A stretch of DNA of 21,595 bases. Origin: Oscillospiraceae bacterium (lineage in GTDB: Bacteria > Bacillota > Clostridia > Oscillospirales > Ruminococcaceae). The translations under genes were made by a program, and so were the position numbers. Numbering within the stretch: position 1 is the stretch's first letter; each line of letters starts with the position of its first letter. Positions 14,079 through 21,592 of this stretch are shown in pieces. Below the pieces are notes generated by a model, which did no database searches, was not told the origin of the DNA, and worked only from the letters and a program-made list of their open reading frames with translations. Where the stretch lies: contig JAHZBJ010000015.1 in NCBI GenBank assembly GCA_019423445.1, positions 1 through 21,595 of the forward strand, written 5' to 3'.

Positions 14079-16028
14079 TTGGAAAAGGTTCTGGAAGAAA
14101 AGAAGTCAAAGTCCAAAACCCCACTTCGCCTGTTTTGTATCGCCTTGGTCCTGATCCTTATCAGCTGCGTTGGCGCCTCCATCCTTCAGACTGACTTTGG
14201 CGCCGTCCGGATGATCGACCTGAACATCGCCACCGATCATCAGCAGACCCTGCACGCTCTGATGTTCATCCCCAAAACCGCTTCTGCCGAAAACAAACTG
14301 CCGGTGGTCATCACCAGCCACGGCTGGCTCAACAGCGCCGAGGTGCAGGATGCCGCAAGCATCGAACTTTCCCGCCGGGGCGTGGTGGTCATCGCCATGG
14401 ACGCCTACAGCCACGGCATGTCCAGCAACATTTATGACCCCGACGGCCGCTCCGCCCAGTCCTCCAAGGACGCCATGGGTATGATCGCCCTGGTGGAATA
14501 CGTCTCCAGCGGCGTCCTGGACTACATTGACACCTCCCGCATCGGCGTTATGGGCCACTCCATGGGCGGTGCCAACGCCTTCCACACCATCCGCCACTAC
14601 GGCCGCCTCTACAAGTCCGCCATTGAGGAGGCCCAGGATCCCGCTTCCGACGGCGGCGCCGAGATCACCGAAGCGGAACAGGCCTACGCCGACTCCCTGA
14701 ACAAGGTCTACGCCGCCTTCCCCACCGGCTCCAAGCCCACTTACCAGGACGGCCGCTGGGAGGAGATCTTCTGCAACGTGGGCGTGCTGTACGGCGCCTA
14801 TGAAGAAGGCGGTTACAGCTCCACCACCGGCACCGCCGATATCTCCGGAGAGGCCCTGGAAAGCCTGGAAATGATGAACTTCAACCTGAAGGAAGGGGAG
14901 GAGCCCATCACCTATGTGGAGCTGGGGAAATACTACGGCAGCAAGGAGGACGGCACCCTCCGGGTCCTCTACCAGCCGGAAGTGACCCACCCCTGGATCC
15001 ACTTCTCCACCCGGGCCACCGCCAACGTTATTGAGTACTTCGATACCGTCTTCGGTCTTGACGACACCCTGGGTCAGAACAATCAGATCTGGAACATCAA
15101 GGAGGCCTTTAACTTTGTGGGCCTTATCGGGATCTTCCTGCTCCTGGTGCCATTGGACGAGCTTTTGATGAAAGTGCCCTGTTTCGCCGAGCTGAAGAAG
15201 CCCTGCCCCCCCAAACTGCCGGCCCTTACCGCCAGCGGCAAGAAGCTGTTCTGGGGCGGCTGGTTCCTCTGCGGGGCCGTCTCCTTTGTCACCGCCATCC
15301 TGGCAATGCCGGTGTACCGGGCTATCTTTGTGGACGCCGCTGCCGGCAAACCCACAGTAATCTTCTCTGCCTCTACCATGAACTGCGTCATGGTCTGGAC
15401 CCTGTTTAACGCTGTTTTCGGCATGTTCTGGTTCTGGTTCATCTTCAAGCGGGTCAACAGCAAAAACGGCGTCACCATGGAAATGATCGGCTGGAAAATC
15501 TCCCGCCGGGAGCTGCTCAAAACCATCGGTCTGGCAGCTGTTATTATCACTATCGTCTATACCATTATCGCCGGGGCACGTTGGCTGTTCTTCACCGACT
15601 TCCGCCTCTGGACCCCTGCCCTTAAGACCTTCCGGCCGGATAAGCTGATCCAGCTGGCCTGCTACCTGCCCATCTTCTTCCTCTTCTACCTGGCCAATTC
15701 TCTCTCCATTAACGGCGCCATGCGGGTGGACGGCATGAGCGAGAGGAAAAATCTCTTCATCTGCGCCCTGGGGAACATTCTGGGCGCCACCCTGCTCTGG
15801 GCCATCCAGTACGGCAAGCTCCTGGCCACCGGCACCGTCCTTTGGGGACCCTGGTGGATCGATGTCCTGGTTATCGCCTTCTGTATTCCTCAGCTTTTTG
15901 TGGCCGCATACCTCAGCCGTTACTTCTTCAAAGCCACCGGCAAAGTCTGGCTGGGAGCCATGGTCAACAGCACCATCATGGTGATGATGGGCGTCATGCA
16001 CACCTGCATCGGCGGCATCTTCGTCTGA
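14079..16028 (+). CDS. Membrane-anchored alpha/beta hydrolase fused to an eight-helix membrane domain
   Basis: 649 residues, family not recognised beyond the hydrolase fold. A basic N-terminus (EEKKSKSKTPLR) and one helix (about 19-36) anchor an alpha/beta-hydrolase domain (about 45-330). This has an oxyanion-type ITSHGWL near residue 81, the nucleophile Ser161 in GHSMG, and a likely catalytic His in THPWIH (304 or 308). Eight more helices follow at about 345-361, 392-411, 435-457, 482-502, 522-541, 558-578, 590-611 and 623-645. Basic loops alternate as expected if the N-terminus is inside, which places the hydrolase domain outside the cell. The start is TTG at 14079 with GAGAGGAG 8 nt upstream; a TTG at 14028 is an alternative. 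It may process a lipid, cell-wall or peptide ester, but the substrate is unknown. Confidence 0.85.
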   Translation: MEKVLEEKKSKSKTPLRLFCIALVLILISCVGASILQTDFGAVRMIDLNIATDHQQTLHALMFIPKTASAENKLPVVITSHGWLNSAEVQDAASIELSRRGVVVIAMDAYSHGMSSNIYDPDGRSAQSSKDAMGMIALVEYVSSGVLDYIDTSRIGVMGHSMGGANAFHTIRHYGRLYKSAIEEAQDPASDGGAEITEAEQAYADSLNKVYAAFPTGSKPTYQDGRWEEIFCNVGVLYGAYEEGGYSSTTGTADISGEALESLEMMNFNLKEGEEPITYVELGKYYGSKEDGTLRVLYQPEVTHPWIHFSTRATANVIEYFDTVFGLDDTLGQNNQIWNIKEAFNFVGLIGIFLLLVPLDELLMKVPCFAELKKPCPPKLPALTASGKKLFWGGWFLCGAVSFVTAILAMPVYRAIFVDAAAGKPTVIFSASTMNCVMVWTLFNAVFGMFWFWFIFKRVNSKNGVTMEMIGWKISRRELLKTIGLAAVIITIVYTIIAGARWLFFTDFRLWTPALKTFRPDKLIQLACYLPIFFLFYLANSLSINGAMRVDGMSERKNLFICALGNILGATLLWAIQYGKLLATGTVLWGPWWIDVLVIAFCIPQLFVAAYLSRYFFKATGKVWLGAMVNSTIMVMMGVMHTCIGGIFV

Positions 16029-16053
16029 TAATCCTTCTGTTTTCTTCCTCGCG

Positions 16054-16089
16054 GAAGGGCGTCTCCCGTTGGGAGGCGCCCTTCTTTTT
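16054..16089 (+). terminator. Terminator of the membrane hydrolase gene
   Basis: GAAGGGCGTCTCCC (16054-16067) pairs with GGGAGGCGCCCTTC (16071-16084) around a GTT loop; five T follow. It separates the hydrolase from the next gene. Confidence 0.92.
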
Positions 16090-16098
16090 CGTCATATC

Positions 16099-16127
16099 TT
16101 GCATTTTCTGGATATTTTCCCTATACT
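16099..16127 (+). promoter_or_regulatory. Promoter of the second marR gene
   Basis: TTGCAT at 16099-16104 and TATACT at 16122-16127, 17 bp apart, just after the hydrolase terminator. The transcript would start near 16134. Confidence 0.7.
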
Positions 16128-16158
16128 TAAAAAAAATGATTGAAATGGAGGATCGCAC

Positions 16159-16665
16159 ATGAAGCTGGAGTGGCTGCGGGAATACCGGGACCTGGTGGAA
16201 AAGGTAATCAAATTTGGGAACCGCTATGCAAGCCAATACCAGAAGGAGCGTTCCTTCGGTACTCCGGTGCCTTTCTCCCCCTCCCAGCTCCAGGTGATGG
16301 AATACATCCTGGAAAACGAAGAGAAGAACCAGAGCATGGTGGAAATCGCCACCCGCCTGGGAATTTCCCCCAGTGCCTTTTCCAAAAATGTCAAAAAGAT
16401 GGAGGAAAAGGGCCTGCTGGAGCGCTACCACACCGCCAGCAACCGAAAAAACGTTATCATCAAGGTTTCCCCCTTAGGGAAAGAAGTCTATGCCGCCTAT
16501 TCCCGTTATGCTCTGGAAACTCTTTTTGGGCCCCTTTTCCAGATGCTGGACGGTATTCCTCCGGAATACATCGCCCGCTTCGCCAATGTTATCGACCTTT
16601 GGTGCGAGCTTTCCTCCAAAAGCCAGAAGCCGGATGATCCGGATCCTCTCATTAAAATCCAATGA
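16159..16665 (+). CDS. MarR family transcriptional regulator
   Basis: 168 residues with a central winged helix-turn-helix: SMVEIATRLGISPSAFSKNV as the helix pair (about residues 59-78), then MEEKGLLERYHTASNRKN as the wing, and flanking dimerisation helices. TGGAGG lies 8 nt before the ATG. It has its own promoter and is separated from the hydrolase gene by a terminator, so shared regulation is possible but not shown. No palindrome as clear as that of the first marR was seen at its promoter. Its target and ligand are unknown. Confidence 0.88.
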   Translation: MKLEWLREYRDLVEKVIKFGNRYASQYQKERSFGTPVPFSPSQLQVMEYILENEEKNQSMVEIATRLGISPSAFSKNVKKMEEKGLLERYHTASNRKNVIIKVSPLGKEVYAAYSRYALETLFGPLFQMLDGIPPEYIARFANVIDLWCELSSKSQKPDDPDPLIKIQ

Positions 16666-16669
16666 CGCC

Positions 16670-16707
16670 AAAACAGCGGCCCCGGCTCAAGCCGGGGCCG
16701 CTGTTTT
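16670..16707. terminator. Bidirectional terminator between marR and glycosyltransferase
   Basis: A perfect 17-bp stem, AAAACAGCGGCCCCGGC (16670-16686) with 16691-16707, and a TCAA loop. T runs occur on both sides; its last base overlaps the stop codon of the convergent glycosyltransferase. Confidence 0.92.
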
Positions 16708-17525
16708 TATCCGTTGTCGCTGGCGATATCGATGAGGTATTTGTGGATCTGTATTTTATACTGATCGTATAACCCCATGTCAGTATACAAATCCTTGTAA
16801 AATTCGAAGAGATTCAGCTTTGTCTCAATGGTCTGGGGGAGCTTGGTAATGCCAAAGCTGGTGGCGGTGATGCTCTTTTTGGTCTTGTGGTAGTAGTAAA
16901 GGGGAAGCTGAATGGAAGAAAAGGTCTGGCAGTAGCGGATATACTCCAAATTGAAAAGGAAGTCCTCGCTCCAGCCCAGCTCTTCACTGCACCGGATATT
17001 ATGTTCCCGGATAATAGAGGTGCGGTAGAGCTTGTTCCACATAACCCCGTAATAAAAGCTGGCCGGCTCCTCCATCAGGTGGGTGGCAAACTCCCGCTGG
17101 GTCAAAATGCGGTCGGTTTCCAGGAAACCGTGGACACTTTTGCGCTTCTTCCCCACCACCCGGAAATAGTGGCAGATCACCATGTCCGCCTTGGTGCGCA
17201 GGGCACGCTCCACCAGCAGCTGGGTGGCCTCCATGGCCAGATGGTCGTCGGCGTCCACAAACTGGAGGAACTCCCCGGAAGCCTGGTCAATGGCCACATT
17301 CCTGGTGGCAGAGACCCCACTGTTGGGTTTATCGATCACCTTGATCCTGGGGTCCACCTGGGCGTACATCTGGCAGATGGGCAGGCTGACATCATGGCTG
17401 CCGTCATTGACCAGGAAAATCTCCAGGTTTTCGTAGGTCTGCCTGCGGACGCTTTCGATACAGGCCGCAAGACCGGGGGCGGCGTTGTAAACGGGGATGA
17501 CAATGCTTACCAAAGGGGTTTCCAT
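16707..17525 (-). CDS. Glycosyltransferase family 2
   Basis: 272 residues with a GT-A fold. SIVIPVYNAAPGL starts the nucleotide-binding half, Asp41 lies in VNDGS, NSGVSATRNVAI follows, and the metal-binding motif is Asp91-Ala-Asp93-Asp94. GWSEDFLFNLEY contains the likely catalytic acidic residue. The C-terminal part is aromatic-rich and has no clear membrane helix, so the enzyme is probably cytoplasmic or peripheral. It likely adds a sugar to a surface glycan. AGGAGG lies 11 nt before the ATG, a little far. It is monocistronic, with no other polysaccharide genes nearby, so acceptor and donor cannot be assigned. Confidence 0.9.
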   Translation of the reverse strand: METPLVSIVIPVYNAAPGLAACIESVRRQTYENLEIFLVNDGSHDVSLPICQMYAQVDPRIKVIDKPNSGVSATRNVAIDQASGEFLQFVDADDHLAMEATQLLVERALRTKADMVICHYFRVVGKKRKSVHGFLETDRILTQREFATHLMEEPASFYYGVMWNKLYRTSIIREHNIRCSEELGWSEDFLFNLEYIRYCQTFSSIQLPLYYYHKTKKSITATSFGITKLPQTIETKLNLFEFYKDLYTDMGLYDQYKIQIHKYLIDIASDNG

Positions 17526-17596
17526 AGATATTCATTCCTCCTGTCCAGGAACGTCCCGGCGGGGATAGGTCCGCTTCCACCGGCGGCGATGGTTTT

Positions 17597-17625
17597 AGTG
17601 TACCATATTCCCCCCGCCGTCTCAA
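17597..17625 (-). promoter_or_regulatory. Promoter of the glycosyltransferase gene
   Basis: TTGAGA at 17620-17625 and TACACT at 17597-17602, 17 bp apart on the - strand. A short hairpin TCCCCA-CGGA-TGGGGA lies upstream at 17663-17678. Confidence 0.6.
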
Positions 17626-17714
17626 TGGGAAAACCCTCACAGGCAAAAAAATCTTCACCGGTTCCCCACGGATGGGGATCCCTTCCCGGAGCTATAAAAA
17701 AACGACGCCTCCAC

Positions 17715-17755
17715 AAAAAAGTCCCGCCTGGCTGTTCCCTTCCAGGCGGGACTTT
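17715..17755 (-). terminator. Terminator of the second MATE gene
   Basis: AAAGTCCCGCCTGG (17718-17731) pairs with CCAGGCGGGACTTT (17742-17755); TTTTTT follows on the - strand. It starts two bases after the stop codon. Confidence 0.92.
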
Positions 17756-17757
17756 CC

Positions 17758-19158
17758 TCAGCCGGGAAGATCCCGGGCGGGGGAAGGATATTTCGCTTCC
17801 AGAAGGCGGATCTGGCGGAAGTAGACCACCGCCAGCAGCACCGCGGCGGCGATCCAGGCGGCGGGGTTGGCAAGGCAAATGGCCAGATACCCCAGAGGTC
17901 CCACCAGGCAGAAGGCTACTGCGCTCCGGGCCGCCAGCTCAAAGACCCCTGCCAGCATGGCGGGCAGGCCGAAACCCAGACCCTGGATGGAGTTGCGCAG
18001 CACAAACAACACCCCCAGGAAGGGGAAGAACCAGCTGTTAATCACCAGAAACTGGGCCGACTGGGCCACCAGGGTATCCACGTTCTCTCCGGTGAGGAAA
18101 AGCCGGGAGACTGGGGACGCCCAAAGGGTGGTGGCGCCCCAGGCCAGCAGGCAGTACCCCATCACCACCGCCAGGCTGCACCGGATGCCGGCCCGGATCC
18201 GGTCCACCCGCTCCGCCCCCAGGTTCTGGCCGCAGTAGGTGGCCATGGTGATGCCCATGGTTTCCATAGGACTCATAAAGAGGTTCTGGACCTTGTTGCC
18301 GGCGGTCACCGCCGCCACCACACCACTCCCCAGAGCGTTGACGGCGGCCTGGATCAGAATGGTGCCCACAGCGGTAATGGAAAACTGCAGGGCCATGGGG
18401 ATCCCCATGGTAAGCAGGCGGCGCTGCTCCGGGACGTCCCGGCGCCAGGCCTCCCGGGCCAGCCGCAGCAGGGGGACCCTGCGGAGGATGAACCAGAAAC
18501 ACAGCAGGCCGGATACCCCCTGGGAAATGACCGTGGCCCAGGCAGCGCCGGCGGCGCCGGCGCCGAAACAGAGGATAAACACCAGATCCAGCACCACGTT
18601 GAGGAGGGCGGCTGTCACCAGGAAAAAGAGGGGGGTACGGCTGTCCCCCAGGGCCCGGAGGAAACCGGAAAGAAGGTTGTAGAGCATGGTGGCCGGGATC
18701 CCTGCGAAGATAATGACGATATAGGTATAGGCGTCCTGGAAGATATCCTCCGGGGTGGACATAAGCCGGAGCACCGGCCCGGCGCAGGCCACGGTGATCC
18801 CGGTAAGAAGGGCCGTAATCACCGCCCCCAGAAAAACCGCGTTGGCGGCACAGCGGCGCATCCGGGGGTAGTCCCCGGCGCCGAAAAGCTGGGCCACCGG
18901 GATGGAAAAACCGCTGCACACCCCGGTGGCGAAACCAATCACCAAAAAATTGAGGGAGCTGGTAGAACCTACCGCCGCCAGGGCGTCCACCCCCACGAAC
19001 CTCCCCACAATCAGGGTATCCGCCATATTGTAAAATTGCTGGAACAGGTTTCCCAGCACCAGGGGCCCGCAGAAAAGCAGGATCATCCGCAGGGGCGCCC
19101 CCCGGGTCATATCCTTGACCACAAAAATCCCCCTCGCCTTCAGAAAATCATACTGCAT
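17758..19158 (-). CDS. MATE family efflux transporter
   Basis: 466-residue exporter of the MATE superfamily with about 12 helices. The family start reads DMTRGAPLRMILLFCGPLVLGNLFQQFYNMADTLIVG (about residues 16-52), and the second half begins around GIPMALQFSITAVGT with MSPMETMGITMATYCGQNLGA. It differs clearly from the MepA-like pump at 10050-11402 and is not a recent duplicate. The start is the ATG at 19158, with AGGGGAG upstream; a longer frame to 19185 lacks a ribosome site. No regulator gene is attached, and its promoter was not identified. It is divergent from the transposase-like gene. Substrate unknown. Confidence 0.92.
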   Translation of the reverse strand: MQYDFLKARGIFVVKDMTRGAPLRMILLFCGPLVLGNLFQQFYNMADTLIVGRFVGVDALAAVGSTSSLNFLVIGFATGVCSGFSIPVAQLFGAGDYPRMRRCAANAVFLGAVITALLTGITVACAGPVLRLMSTPEDIFQDAYTYIVIIFAGIPATMLYNLLSGFLRALGDSRTPLFFLVTAALLNVVLDLVFILCFGAGAAGAAWATVISQGVSGLLCFWFILRRVPLLRLAREAWRRDVPEQRRLLTMGIPMALQFSITAVGTILIQAAVNALGSGVVAAVTAGNKVQNLFMSPMETMGITMATYCGQNLGAERVDRIRAGIRCSLAVVMGYCLLAWGATTLWASPVSRLFLTGENVDTLVAQSAQFLVINSWFFPFLGVLFVLRNSIQGLGFGLPAMLAGVFELAARSAVAFCLVGPLGYLAICLANPAAWIAAAVLLAVVYFRQIRLLEAKYPSPARDLPG

Positions 19159-19200
19159 GGTATCTCCCCTGGGCGCAAATGTCAAGGCGGAGAAGGGTCA

Positions 19201-19240
19201 CAGGGGAAATTTTCTGGTATCCCCACAGAAATTCCCCCTG
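19201..19240. repeat. Imperfect inverted repeat between divergent genes
   Basis: CAGGGGAAATTTTCTG (19201-19216) and CAGAAATTCCCCCTG (19226-19240) are inverted copies with one gap, around a 9-nt spacer. It lies in the leader of the MATE gene and just upstream of the promoter of the divergent gene, so it could be an operator or an mRNA hairpin. Confidence 0.5.
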
Positions 19241-19265
19241 GGGCCCCTTGCTTTTTGACACATTA

Positions 19266-19274
19266 TGTTATAAT
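19266..19274 (+). promoter_or_regulatory. Extended -10 promoter of the transposase-like gene
   Basis: TGT-TATAAT (TATAAT 19269-19274) forms an extended -10 box. TTGACA at 19255-19260 is only 8 bp away, too close to be its -35; TTGCTT at 19248-19253 is 15 bp away. Start near 19281 would exclude the ATGs at 19273 and 19276. Confidence 0.6.
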
Positions 19275-19290
19275 GATGAGTGAAAAAGCC

Positions 19291-20640
19291 ATGGGAGGAG
19301 GAGCCGCCATCTGGATCAAAGAGACCTCGGTTAACACAAAAAACGGCAAAATCACCTACTGCCAGCTGATGCGCACCGAATACCAGAAGGGCTCCTCCCG
19401 GCAGCGTCTGGTGCTGGGCCTTGGCCGCACCGACCGCCTGGATATGGACGCGGTCCGGGAGATGGTGGCGGCTGTAAACCAGGGGCGCACCGACGTCCTC
19501 ACCCCCCAGCTCCTTCCCCGCTTCCCCAAAACCTGGGAGTATGGCCCGGTGGCCCTGCTGCTCCACACCTTTGAAACGGTGGGATTGGAGCGGTTCTGCG
19601 CAGAAGACGCCCGGCGGGCCGGCCTGCCGTCCCAGGCGGTGGACGCCCTCCGGGCCCTCACTGCCTACTACCTCCTCAGCTACCAGCGAGGCACCCCCTT
19701 TTTCCCCTGGCTGGAACAATATTATGTCCCCGGCGGCGGGGACCTGGGGGAAGAGGCGGTATCCCAGGCAGTGAAGTTCTTCCTGGCGCCGGAACCTCTG
19801 AGCCTGAGCTCCCTGGTCCAGGCTCCCCAGGCCATGGCCCGGGATGAGTGGGGATTCTCCTACGCCGTCCCCTGCCAGTACAGCTTCCTCCACGGCTCTC
19901 CCCCCTCCGACGCCCTCTTTCTCCTCAGCGGGAGCGACATCCCCCTGGCCTGTCGCCTGTGGGAGACCTCCCCTCCGGACCAGATGGCCGAGATGGCCCG
20001 GCGTTCCGTCCTGGTGACCCGGGCCCCGGACCTCCTGGAGCGCCGGGGCCTCAGGGCGGGGAACTGCCGCTTTATCTGTGCCGCCGCCCCGGAGGAACTG
20101 GCGGCCCTGGGCCTGGACCCGGAAGCGGGAGAGGCCTTCCTCCGGGAAGGAGGGGAGTTCGCCCCCTTCCGGGAATACGGCTACCGGGAACTGGCTCTGG
20201 GGGATCTGCGGCTGTTTGTCCTCCGCTCCTCCCCCGGCGCCGCTCCGGCCCTGACACCGGGCCATCGGGAGCCCCGTGACCTGATCCTCACCAATACCCA
20301 GCTTCCAGCCCAGAAGATCCTGGAAAAATTCCTGATTCTGGACAAGGTGCTGGACATCACCCACCCGGTTTACCTGGTGGAAGACCTGCAATTCCTCAGC
20401 CTGGAATACTCCCGGGAAGAGATCCTGGCTTTCCTGAGCCAGATGCAGTTCCTGCAGCTTTTTCTCTGTATCCATATGGGCGCCAGGCTGGCCCGCTGCC
20501 GTACCACCCTGGACGACGCCCTAGCCGCCCTGGGGGGGATCCGCTGCGCCCGGCTGGAATGGCCGGGAGGCGGGATTCTTCTCACCACCCCCGCCACCCC
20601 CCGCCAGCAGGAGATCCTGCAATGCGGAGGCCCGGGCTGA
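19291..20640 (+). CDS. IS1634-like transposase-derived protein, apparently without catalytic residues
   Basis: 449 residues from the ATG at 19291; GGAGGAGGA at 19294-19302 fits better a start at codon ATC 19309 (443 residues, IWIKETS). The frame matches IS1634-type (IS4-superfamily) transposases as I know them: N-terminal NTKNGKITYCQLMRTEYQKG then RQRLVLGLGRTDRLD; a helical part RALTAYYLLSYQRGTPFFPWLEQ; a core segment DALFLLSGSDIPLACRLWE; RDLILTNTQLPAQKILEKF; and a C-terminal DITHPVYL plus a helical end with ALGGIRCARLEW. The expected catalytic acids are not where they should be: VLVTRAPDLL replaces the VxVADRG-type site, and the E-helix reads ILDKVLDI. The frame is open and long, 36 bp before rapZ in the same direction. 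A domesticated, non-mobile protein is my reading; a decaying element is the alternative. Confidence 0.65.
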   Translation: MGGGAAIWIKETSVNTKNGKITYCQLMRTEYQKGSSRQRLVLGLGRTDRLDMDAVREMVAAVNQGRTDVLTPQLLPRFPKTWEYGPVALLLHTFETVGLERFCAEDARRAGLPSQAVDALRALTAYYLLSYQRGTPFFPWLEQYYVPGGGDLGEEAVSQAVKFFLAPEPLSLSSLVQAPQAMARDEWGFSYAVPCQYSFLHGSPPSDALFLLSGSDIPLACRLWETSPPDQMAEMARRSVLVTRAPDLLERRGLRAGNCRFICAAAPEELAALGLDPEAGEAFLREGGEFAPFREYGYRELALGDLRLFVLRSSPGAAPALTPGHREPRDLILTNTQLPAQKILEKFLILDKVLDITHPVYLVEDLQFLSLEYSREEILAFLSQMQFLQLFLCIHMGARLARCRTTLDDALAALGGIRCARLEWPGGGILLTTPATPRQQEILQCGGPG

Positions 20641-20676
20641 AATCCAAAATGCCAAGCGCCATGGGAGGAATGATTT

Positions 20677-21546
20677 GTGGAACTGATCATTGTCACCGGC
20701 ATGTCCGGGGCAGGCAAGTCCAAGGCCGTCAACGCCCTGGAGGATATGGGATATTTCTGCGTGGACAACGTCCCGCCCCAGATGCTGGAGAAGTTCGCCC
20801 AGCTGGGGCAGAGCTCCCACGGGGATGCCCAGCGGATGGCAGTGGTGGTGGACGCCCGGGGCGGGGATCTGTTTTCCGACTTTGCCGGGGCCCTGGAACA
20901 GCTCCGGGCGGGGGGGTATCCCCTCCGCCTCCTTTTCCTGGATGCCGACGACGGGGTGCTGCTTCAGCGGTACAAGGAGGGGCGGCGGCGCCACCCCCTG
21001 CTGGAGCGCAGCGCCCTCACCATTGAAGACGCCATCCGCCAGGAACGGGAGCTGCTGGCCGAAGCCCGGCGGCAGGCGGATTTTGTCATCGACACCAGCT
21101 TTCTCTCCCCCGCCCAGCTGAAGGAGCGGGTGGCCCAGACCTTCCTTGCCGCCCCCGCCCAGGGGATGATGACCCAGTGCATCTCCTTCGGCTTCAAAAA
21201 CGGGCTTCCCAAGGAGGCGGACCTGGTGTTTGACGTCCGCTGCCTGCCAAACCCCTTCTACATTCCTGAGCTGCGGGAGCACACCGGCCTGGAAGCCCCG
21301 GTCCGGGACTATGTGATGAAATGGCCCCAGAGTCAGGAACTTCTCCGCCGCCTCTGCGGCCTGCTGGACTTTTTGATGCCTCTCTATATCCGGGAGGGCA
21401 AAAGCCAGCTGGCCATTGCCGTGGGCTGTACCGGCGGACGGCACCGGTCGGTGGCCTTTGCCCAGGCCCTGGGGGATCATCTTGCCGCCCAGGGGCTTCC
21501 GGTGGTAGTGACCCACCGGGACAAGGATAAACCCAACCGGAAATAA
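20677..21546 (+). CDS. rapZ: RapZ/YvcJ family nucleotide-binding protein
   Basis: 289 residues, normal length. The N-terminal P-loop NTPase-like domain has Walker A GMSGAGKS (8-15), followed by the family's ALEDMGYFCVDNVPPQML and a LLFLDADD strand. The C-terminal domain holds the family signature GCTGGRHRSV at 250-259 and ends HRDKDKPNRK. In E. coli RapZ is an RNA-binding adaptor controlling glucosamine-6-phosphate synthase sRNA; in B. subtilis YvcJ hydrolyses GTP and affects competence. The start is GTG at 20677 with GGGAGG upstream. The usual Firmicute neighbours yvcK and whiA do not follow: a terminator does. It is probably cotranscribed with the transposase-derived gene. Confidence 0.95.
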   Translation: MELIIVTGMSGAGKSKAVNALEDMGYFCVDNVPPQMLEKFAQLGQSSHGDAQRMAVVVDARGGDLFSDFAGALEQLRAGGYPLRLLFLDADDGVLLQRYKEGRRRHPLLERSALTIEDAIRQERELLAEARRQADFVIDTSFLSPAQLKERVAQTFLAAPAQGMMTQCISFGFKNGLPKEADLVFDVRCLPNPFYIPELREHTGLEAPVRDYVMKWPQSQELLRRLCGLLDFLMPLYIREGKSQLAIAVGCTGGRHRSVAFAQALGDHLAAQGLPVVVTHRDKDKPNRK

Positions 21547-21592
21547 GGCATAAAAGAGCCCCGGCGCGGCGCGCCGGGGCTCTTTTATGCCT
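21546..21592 (+). terminator. Near-perfect palindromic terminator of rapZ
   Basis: GGCATAAAAGAGCCCCGGCGCG (21547-21568) is mirrored exactly by 21570-21591 around a single central G, and includes AAAAGAG/CTCTTTT. It starts at the last base of the stop codon and can act in both directions. Confidence 0.92.

Noticed and set aside
14106..16001. 631-codon open frame on the - strand
   Set aside because: Antisense to the membrane hydrolase, with low-complexity composition rich in Gly, Val, Asp and His.
10050..19158. The two MATE genes as a recent duplication
   Set aside because: Their protein sequences differ throughout and belong to different MATE subgroups.
19255..19274. TTGACA plus TATAAT as a standard promoter
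   Set aside because: The boxes are only 8 bp apart; the extended -10 reading was preferred.
19201..20669. Intact insertion sequence
   Set aside because: No terminal inverted repeats bound the transposase-like gene and its catalytic residues seem absent; the nearby inverted repeat has both arms on one side.
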